Positions 56,198 through 64,000 of a stretch of 64,000 nucleotides of DNA are shown here, piece by piece. The position numbers and the translations under genes are program-made. Location of the stretch: NCBI GenBank assembly GCA_037179335.1, contig JAKZHN010000015.1, positions 310,001-374,000 of the forward strand. The letters are read 5' to 3'. The notes beneath the pieces were generated by a model that saw only the letters and a program-made list of their open reading frames with translations, had not been told where the DNA came from and did no database searches. Positions within the stretch are counted from its first letter, which is position 1. Every line of letters starts with the position of its first letter. This DNA is from Cyclaneusma minus. Taxonomy: Eukaryota; Ascomycota; Leotiomycetes; Marthamycetales; Marthamycetaceae.

Positions 56198-58229
56198 ATG
56201 GACTTTGAGAGTCTTTTCGGTTTTAACGAGGATGAGTTGGACGAGGATGAGTTTGACGAGGATGAATATAACGATCGTGAGTTTACATCTTTCATAGTTG
56301 CCAAAGATCAAAACGGCTTGTACCTTGAAATCACTGTTTTTTCCTTGATATTTATGTGTTTGTACCTACTTGGAAAACTTCTGTATAACGCGCGTATCTA
56401 TAGTTTTGGCAGAAGCAGAAGCAGAAAACGACCCCGCCGCCTGGCTGGCATCGGAACCAAACTGGGCAAATCGGCTCGGCGAAGGCTGGAAGCCTGTGAG
56501 ACCACTAGGCAGTGTAGGTTCATCCCAAAACGGCTCTCCCAGCACACAGTAAATGCAATGCACAACAGAATCTCTCTGCTAATGTTTCTCTACAGGGTAC
56601 TTTCGGTACTACCGGACACTACCGTTACGAGGGCGCTCAGTCAGTCAGCTACGAAAACGTAGTCGTAAAGCAGACTCTCTCACCCGAGTATGGTGAGCCA
56701 GGAGGAGCAGTCCAGGAAGGTCAAATTCTCGCCCTCTTCACCAACAACAACAATGCAACACCACACATCATTCAGCTCCTGGGCGGCCCTTTTACAGACA
56801 TTGGTAATAACAAGACGACTTTTGATCGAGGGAGGGTCGAACGCATATATTTAGAATTCATGCCTAATGGCAACTTACGCGACTATTTTGACAAATCTAG
56901 GGAGGAGAATCTCGAGTTTAATGAGGCGGTTGCCTGGAGCCTGTTTTATTGCTTGGCAAAAGCTTGTTTGGCAATGGATAGCGGGAGAGAAGATGTGAAT
57001 GCGGAGCCGTGGCAGCATACACAAGTTTGGCATAACGATATTAAGTCGGATAATGTATTTCTTGGGGGAAATGATGAGGATGAACATAAGGAGTTTTTGT
57101 TGACTAAGGTAAGTTTTGGGAGATGAAAGGAAGTTGTCAGTTTGCTGATCGGTTTATAGCTTGCAGACTTCGGTCTGAGTGAATTGGTTCCTGGTACTAA
57201 GGACAAGATGGATGAATTTGTGCGGGAAAAGCAACGCAACAATAGTACATTTTTCCCCGCTATGCCTCCGGTAAGTACATCGGCATTATATGCCATGACG
57301 AAGGCGAATACTATGGGCTAACGAGGTGTACAGGAATTCGGCCAAAACACATTTCTCACGCACAAGAAGGGCGAAGTGTATACATCAAACCGTCCAGTAA
57401 TTGGAACCCCATCCAACGTATGGTGAGTCAAGTCTTGTGTATTCTGACTATGTCTTCCAGGCCTTCAGCCACTATATATACAACTGCCTCTATTTCACTG
57501 CCTCATATGTTGAGGCCATAAATGCTAACGACGAACACTAGGCAAGTCGGCTGGTTAATGTACAATTTAGTGCGACGCTCCAGCCATGAACTGGCTGAGA
57601 TGAACGACGAAGAAGGGCTCTACGTAACCTTCGAAAACGGCGTCACAGGCATCACGTTCGGCGCAGGCATGCTAGGAGGAAACATGGACCCATTAGCCCA
57701 GTCCAGTAAGTATTCACAGCATTTCCGTTTCCTGATCCTCCAATGCTTGATGGGCGAGCCGGACCTTCGACCGTCAGCTCAAGAACTTGTTGAAAGGACA
57801 CGTCGGTCCGTGGGAGCAATTGCTGCTGCCCCGGCCCCACCGGTCGACGCTCCCGGCGAGGACAGAGCCGCTGCTGCTCGAGCGCGGGACCGTCAGGCGC
57901 GCGAAGATGACGATAGTCATCTAGACCCCCTCCAACGCAAACTACCTCAGGGCCAAGCGACTCCTCCTCGCTCGAATCCAGCTCAGGCACCACCAGGTGG
58001 CAATCGCAAGATTGCTCCACTACCAGCAAAGCCACGTCCCCCAACGCTCATCACGCCTCGCACGCTCGCCCAGCCACCTCCCTTCCCCCCAACCTCCGCA
58101 ACTCCAGAAACGCCAACCCCGCGACCTCGCCCAGCGGCCCCAAGACAGGAAGACTTTGTGGGCGCGGAGCCATGTGCAGACCCGTACTACCCAGATCCGC
58201 CGCGACCTTCGCAGAGAAAACCAAAGTGA
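56198..58229 (+). CDS. atypical protein kinase with acidic N-terminus and Pro-rich tail
   Basis: Six exons (56198-56276, 56404-56513, 56596-57108, 57160-57270, 57334-57422, 57542-58229) encode 529 residues from the first in-frame ATG. The frame is open further upstream to an acceptor at 56033, so an extra 5' exon is likely. The N-terminus is acidic (NEDELDEDEFDEDEYND). After WANRLGEGWKPVRPLGS, the glycine loop GSGTFGTTG, the VVVKQ lysine, HNDIKSDNVFLG (catalytic loop with HND in place of HRD) and LADFGLSE are intact, so activity is plausible. VWQVGWLMYNLV is the conserved lobe helix. The last 150 residues are Ala/Pro/Arg-rich. Kinases of this style are numerous in Pezizomycotina; the substrate is unknown. 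The second acceptor has two in-frame choices (56404 or 56413). Confidence 0.8.
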
Positions 58230-59600
58230 AAGTGACAGCAACATGGAAATTTTCGCCGCGCCCGCGGGCAAATGCAACACGGAGACCGCTGCCGCCGCCG
58301 CTGACTGAGGACGAGCCGGGAGTTTCTGAACCGCCGCCACGGAAACTTTCGCCGCCGCCGCAGCAAACTCGAGAGGAGCCGGAAGAGTTCTGACGGAGAT
58401 GAAATCCTTCTGCCAACATCCATGCTGCCGAGCCAGAAAATTCTGGAGGGGGTCGAGACGGTGGGAAAAATCACTATTCGCATTGGTATTGGCGAGAGAG
58501 CACCTCCTGATTTCCCAATGCCTAGTACGAATCAGAACTTGGAAAATACAGGAACAGTGTTTTATCCCGGACTTGGCGCTCGTGGTTTTCGAAGAAGGAG
58601 ATTGGACTGGAAACATGTGCGTAGATCTCTTCTGGAATGAATGCATGAAATGTATGAATGAATTTATGAAAGAATATTTAGTCGTATGTACATACCGTAT
58701 GAAAAGTCATTTTTGAAGATAAATTCCTTGCCAAGAGATGATATATAAGCCTAGTCTCTTTCAAAGCAAATCGAAACCCCTAATTGCTATGAATGTCCAA
58801 AATTGCCGGACTCAGAAGTGTAGTAACGTGATATACGTGACATATCCCAGAGCTTTCAAACGATTTGATATAAGTCTCCACATTTCGGCCCATCATTCTC
58901 CAATATCAATGCCCATCTGCAGCCTACCTTACAGGTAAGGCTGAATCCAGTCCCACACTTCACAACACGGATACAGCGAAAACGGCGAACATACCATCAT
59001 CTCCTCGCCAACCGAGCATCAGCCTCTTCGGCCTGTCCTTCAAGTTCATATTTCATGAATCATACCCAACTCTTCAACACAGCATGCTCAGCAAGATTCT
59101 CCCAAAGCCTGAAAATACCACACAACATATCCAAACCTCACAGTACCATAGGTTTATCAAACGTATTCCGCATTCACCTCACTCCCACACCCACCAGCCA
59201 ACCGGCCCAAAGACCCTCCGATTGCAGCAATGCTTACTATCCAGTATCCTTCTTATGTCATAAACCGCGGCACCGCCTGTTCTTCCTTCGGTCCAATAAC
59301 AAACTGTCGTGCAACAGACACACGGCGACCCAGGCTCCCAGCCGGGGCGGCGGCTGCAGGACCTGGCATATGGGTGGGGGCCCTGGGGCCAGAGGTTATT
59401 TGGACCCCAACATCTACGTAGGCAGGTCGAATCGGAGATGCAACGTTGGAACTTGAAAGAAGAGAGTCCGCGTGTGCCGCAGAATCTGATTTTGGCGAAT
59501 TTTGATGTTGTGTTGACTCCAGTTGATGATCGGCACGTGGGTGTGATGTCACTTCGATGGGCAAAAAAAAGCAATATGGATGAAGAATGCCAAAAATACC
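58230..59600. other. intergenic; GC/Pro-coding flank, no gene seen
   Basis: 58172-58393 is open in a second frame with Pro-rich coding-like composition and may be an alternative C-terminus of the kinase gene, but no intron that would reach it was found. The rest is A/T-balanced non-coding DNA. Confidence 0.4.
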
Positions 59601-59858
59601 TAATTGAGGGTTCAGCGCCGCCTTTCTACCACCCTTTCCTAGAAAGAGGGTAACAGCAACTAGACTATTTTACCGCAACTTGCAAACGGCGAAAATAGGT
59701 GGCACGGGCCAAGACAAGCCTCACTAAATCTGGATTGAGCAGATTTCGATCTGTGCCACCCCTCTAGCGCTATTGCAAGTTGCGGTAAAATAGTCTAGTT
59801 GCTGCTACCCTCTCTCCTGAGAAGGGGTAGGAGAGGCGGTTTCAAAAACCCTCAATTA
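59601..59858. mobile_element. foldback MITE with about 86-bp arms
   Basis: 59601-59685 and 59773-59858 are inverted copies. The inner 31 bases (agcaactagactatttt...ttgcaa) are perfect, and the outer part has scattered changes. Ends are TA-ATTGAGGGTT and AACCCTCAAT-TA, so a TA target duplication (Tc1/mariner-like) is possible. The spacer is 87 bases, with no coding capacity. Confidence 0.8.
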
Positions 59859-60685
59859 CCGAAACAGAATTGTGGGGCTCAAGTGATCATCGAAAGATCG
59901 CCTCTTTTATCCAGTCACTGTCTGGAATAAGGCTACAGCTGTCAGGACTCGCATCATCGTGTCTCAGAAGCACATAATCTATAATCAGTATCCATGAGAT
60001 GTCAAAAGTATGTCGTACATAGCATTGGAAGATAAATATACACACATTCGGACTTTCAGCACATTCGGCTTCGCTCGTCGAATGGCCGCCGTCACATCAA
60101 ATCTCGCACAGGTAGCCGCTTCCAAACCAGACCCCCAAAATCTGCCTGCCTGCCTTGCTGTGCCGCGCCCGTGCCGATGCTACATGCTCTCTAGCCGCAC
60201 CCCGAAGATTCTGAACACCCCGATGTGCCCGCAATATGCTGTTAAGTACCTGTACAGGCAAAATGAAGTACGCCTAAAATTCAGCACCCAAGTTTAAGTC
60301 CTCTTTACCCATTCGCCGATGCGCCCATGCGCCCATGCGCCCCCAAAGTTGCAAAAAAATACCACAATTTCCCTCCTCATTCGTAATTCCGAGATCTCGT
60401 GATCTTGGAATGTCATGCGTCGTATAAGTGGTGGGATAGAAATAACGACCGGATGATGCGCAGAGTGCTGTGAATCGTCCTCCCATCCGTTGACCGTTTT
60501 CCTGTCCGCTGATGGTGGTGCTCCCAGAATTGCCCATATGCATTTTCGTAGTCCGTAATCCCGTGATTCCCAAACCGCGTAGTCCATAGCCATACATTCA
60601 CCAACGTATATTTCGTATATTTTTCCGGTTCCAAATCTTTCATCCCAAACACAGATTTTCATAACCAAGGCTCACCCTTTTGCCA
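59859..60685. other. intergenic, 3' flank of the zinc finger gene
   Basis: Contains a small tandem gcgcccat run near 60314-60340. Minus-strand ORFs (60274-60668) overlap in several frames and look like chance frames. Confidence 0.45.
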
Positions 60686-62134
60686 TCACGACCCTCGTCG
60701 CGGTTTACACTTCTCGTGCGCCATATGGCCATTCCTCGCCGTCGTCCTCGTAAACTCGGCACCACATTTCGGACAACTACTTTTCTGCGCCACACCACTC
60801 TTTTCTCTCTGGTGTCTTAGCAGATTTGAAAAGGTGCTGAATTGGCGACCGTTGCAGCCATGTTCCCAGCACTGGGGCTTGGGACGATGTTGGACGACGC
60901 GAACTGCTGAGCCGCCTGTGGAGGAGGAGGGGCTGGGGGCACTGTGAGGGCCGATGGCGTGAGGGGCGTGGTATGGGGTGGGGGCGTAGAGCTGGGGCGA
61001 TGGGGATGTGGAGAGTGGTGGGCGATGGCTTTTGGGTTGTCAGTTTACGTTTGGTTTGGAGCTTGGAGGGTCAGGAAGGCTTACACATAGAGTGGCATGG
61101 AGGATTCGGGTCCGCTGGCCGGGTAGTGCACTGAGTAGTCGTTGAGGGCAAACTCATTCTGGGGCATCGGAAAGGCACCCTGGAACATCTCAGGAGAGCT
61201 CGTGTGACTCGGCATCGGCGGTTGTTGGAAAGCTGGCATATACCCATGGCTCGGAATTGGACTTGTACTCTGTTCAGGATGCAGCGGGCGCAAATGGTCA
61301 CTCGACGAATAACTGGGAAGTGTACGGGGAATAATGTCTGGAGTTGTGGATTGCGAAGCTTCGTAGGAATCGCTACGATCGCGGCGGGCACGGACTTGGG
61401 ATTTGGAAGTTCTTCGGGCGAGATCGCGTTGCCGCTTCAGTTCGCGTTGCTCAGGGCTAAATATGGCGCCGGCAGGTGGGGAGTAGGAGAGGGCGCGGTT
61501 GTACGGGGGCATGGATTCAGGCTCGCTGAAGGTCGGGAGGCTGGTGATGGGTTGTGGGCTGTAGTGGGCATCGGTCATGGGGTATGCGGGCCAGGAGTAG
61601 TTCGATCGCATTCCTGCAGACCCAAGCCTGGTGTCATATTGCTGGATGCCTAAAGCACTGTTTCGGTAGGTTAGCCAGAGCTTTACATGTGTTGGCACTA
61701 TGCACCTACCTCATGTTGTTTTGAGAAGAAGAGAGGCCGGAATGTTCGGGATGATGGAAATTTTGGGGTTCTGGTTCCACTTCTTGAATTCTCTGTAAAG
61801 GAATGTCTCTCGAGTGGTTGCTAGTCGAAGTGGCGAAGGACCAATTTGGTATAAAGGGACTTTGGGAAGGCAGCGAGTTTCCAGGATATAAGGCTGGACT
61901 TGATGCTACACTCGTCTTGGGGGTATCTTGAGCTTCCGAGCTGTAGTAACTGGACTGGTGCTCGTATGAGTTTGGATAATTCGACTGGACAAGTTGAGGC
62001 GTAAGTGGAGTGGTGGTAGCCTCGTTGATACTGTTCGAAGGATAGTGAGGCTCGGGATGGGGAGCTCGGATGGTCGAATTAGAACTTGATCTGCTTGAGC
62101 GTGAGTCACTCGGGTCTATATAAGAGGGATCCAT
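60686..62134 (-). CDS. C2H2 zinc finger protein with long disordered N-terminus
   Basis: Three exons (62134-61710, 61657-61085, 61028-60686) encode 446 residues. The start is MDPSYIDPSDSRSS; the open frame upstream has no ATG. Residues 1-370 are Ser/Pro/Tyr/Gln-rich, with one basic stretch (QRELKRQRDLARRTSKSQVRARRDRS, near residues 215-240) that could be nuclear targeting. The C-terminal part holds two zinc fingers: CWEHGCNGRQFSTFSNLLRHQREK and CPKCGAEFTRTTARNGHMAHEKC. The second ends H-x3-C. This layout is common in fungal transcription factors of unknown target. Both introns keep frame exactly; splicing into exon 3 is what brings the fingers into frame. Confidence 0.85.
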
Positions 62135-64000
62135 GGCAAGAGGGAAAGAACAATGGACTCGATAAAGCACATACGGGACACTTATAAAAGTCACTCGGTG
62201 GGGGAGGTTGCAGGTGTTGGTGGTTGGCTGCAAGTGAGAGCGGATTCAATAACCGGGGCGGCGACGATGACCTTAAAGATGACTGAGACCCGAAACTGAG
62301 TTGACGGGGACCTGAACAAGTCGATATTATTTTTGGACCTCTGCGTAGATATGGGAGTTTGGGCAGTGAGCTTGATGATCTTCGGTCTCAGCGATGGACA
62401 AGGCTTTTGTACTTCTCGTTCATGCTTTCCAACGGCTCGGCCTGGTTCATGCCACAGGCCCTTGACCTGCACAGGCTGGCTGGCGGCAGGTAGCTGAAGG
62501 ATCAACATCCTGGTAGGGCCGTGGTCGCTACTCGGAAAGCAGAGATAGATTTCACACGCGCCTTCTTACTGCCGCGCCTCTGGCACTATGTCGAAGGGGG
62601 AAGCGTAGGCTCCCAGCCAAGGCACACCTGAGCAGCCAGAACAAACGGCGGCCAGGACAGGGCCAACAGCTGCCCCTGCCGCACTGCACCCAGCACCCCA
62701 CCGCCCTAGGAAGCAAGCTACACATCTTCCTCTTGGGGCATAGACACGATCCGCCACAAAGGAGTAATAAACTTATAATCCCTCCCGCGCATGTGGTATG
62801 CAGGTCCAGAACGAAGCCAGCGTGAGTGAAAAAACAGGCGCAGAACGATAAAATGGCTGGCTCAGAGGAGCGCAGAAACACAAGGAAAAGGGCCACCACG
62901 GCAGGACTTACAACACCAAGAACACCAATCTGGGGGCTGGCTTCTCGGGCCCACCTCTTTGCCAGCCAGCTGTGACTGGATCCCCCTCTTGGCTAGTCAT
63001 GATATTATTTGATAAATGATGGAGCGTGGCCCCCATGCTGTATCTCCGGTGGCGTACTGGCACCTAGCCTTACCCGCAAGAAGTCGTGCTGTGTGGACTG
63101 CTGGGCACTGCGGTGTGTGTGCGTCGCGGCAGCTCTTCCATACTACGACGAGAAGCAACCGGCAGCAGACCCCTTACCATCAGCAAATAGACGAGCTGAA
63201 AGGCAGATCATAGATGCAGCAGCGGCGAGAGAAACGTGATCGCGGAAGGCCAATATTGCGTGTTCTGTGCGACATGCCTCCCGCTGAAGAAGCCCGCTGC
63301 TACCACCGGTACATTGGTGAAGCAGCCACTGTCATCCAAACGCGAAGTTTCAATCTTAAATCTCGTAATATGCAAGAAATTCTCGAGATCCTGTAGAAGG
63401 CGTAGCAACGGCGGCCGCTGTCATGTCAGGTCAGTACGGAAATGGCGAAAGGTGAAAAGGCGACAGGAGCAAGAGGCTGAAACGGATTTCCTGTGTTGGT
63501 TGATGTTTCCAGGCAGCGCTGGTCCCAGGCTCCCAGCAGCTCTACCAACAGCCGGGAAATCCGCTGCCAGGGTGATCTCCACGTTGCGGGCTTGTGCCGT
63601 AGGCTATGTCTTTTTTAGGGGACTTCGGCGAGGGGAATGCGGGTCAAAGGTGGACCTGGAGCCTGGAGCTGGGATGTCTTGTGAACATGTGGTTTGCCGG
63701 TTTGGTACGAGGCTACGAGCGGCTTATCGACGTTGTTTTGCGATTTCACGCGTTCCCCACCGGTCGCAAATGAAGACTTTTTCAATAATGTTGAGGATGA
63801 AACTGGAAATGATTGAAGGTTGCGGAGACGGGAAGCTTGATAGGACAATTAGCGCTGCCGCTAAGGGTTGGCAGGAACCGCAGCCGGCGCGGATTGCGGA
63901 CCCGTGTTGGTGTTGGTTTGGCGACTGACATTAAACGTCCGCCAGAGAGCGTCAAGGAATGTCTTCAGAGCGTGTCTGCAAATTACGTTGAATAATTCGT
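62135..64000. other. no convincing gene
   Basis: The first 400 bases are the leader of the zinc finger gene. Minus-strand ORFs at 62191-62508 and 62552-62899 and a 230-codon plus-strand ORF at 63236-63928 have Arg/Cys/Trp-rich composition without domains and are probably chance frames in GC-rich DNA. The window ends without a recognisable gene edge. Confidence 0.4.

Noticed and set aside
63236..63928. 230-codon plus-strand ORF near the right edge
   Set aside because: Arg/Cys/Trp-rich composition without motifs and no ATG-proximal conservation; GC-rich chance ORF.
1..64000. CRISPR arrays, rRNA genes, secondary-metabolite backbone genes
   Set aside because: No regularly spaced repeats, no 5S/18S/28S signatures and no PKS/NRPS/terpene synthase motifs were seen.

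Overview
The window is nuclear DNA of a filamentous ascomycete (Pezizomycotina). The signs are short spliceosomal introns of about 50-120 bases with GTRNGT donors and CTAAC/CTGAC-like branch points, an intron-bearing tRNA-Leu, and fungal gene types such as a PIL1/LSP1 eisosome protein, a fungal CTR copper transporter, mitochondrial MSH1 and Pol I RPA135. The gene set and several MITE-like elements would fit Leotiomycetes, but that placement is inference. Gene density is about one gene per 3 kb, on both strands, with no large polycistronic or biosynthetic cluster.

Layout. 1-16 kb holds a kynurenine-pathway 3-hydroxyanthranilate dioxygenase (BNA1-like), a CTR copper transporter, a disordered protein with a RanBP2-type zinc finger, a double ABM-like dimeric alpha-beta barrel protein, a triple-KH RNA-binding protein, a coiled-coil protein and mitochondrial MSH1. 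16-19.5 kb holds the first small cysteine-rich secreted protein (SCR1), then a repeat-rich island with a 49-bp perfect terminal-inverted-repeat element, a tRNA-Leu(CAG) and a second MITE. 20-31.5 kb holds a membrane protein with a repetitive Gly/Pro/Asn tail, an RCR-family membrane protein, ARL8 and RPA135. 32.8-41 kb holds a secreted tyrosinase, two small unknown proteins and the eisosome protein. 41.4-44.6 kb is a second cysteine-rich locus (SCR2, SCR3 and two decayed copies) built from repeated promoter blocks and carrying its own MITE. 45-50 kb holds a doubtful acidic gene, inverted repeats, and two Myb/SANT-like paralogues separated by a hAT-like MITE. 50.7-53.2 kb holds an MFS sugar transporter. 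56-62 kb holds an atypical protein kinase with a duplicated mini-exon at its 5' end, a foldback MITE and a C2H2 zinc finger protein. The last 1.9 kb shows no convincing gene.

Most genes here are unrelated housekeeping genes. The most interesting biology is the cysteine-rich secreted family. Three intact genes encode 89-93-residue preproteins with 12 matched cysteines and one conserved intron. They lie about 25 kb apart in opposite orientations. Their promoters share a dyad (CGGGAA...TTCCCG) and a TATA box, and two more copies are decaying. They look like a locally amplifying effector or antifungal-peptide family. The second point of interest is the density of small foldback elements (at least five) placed next to these genes and other accessory genes.
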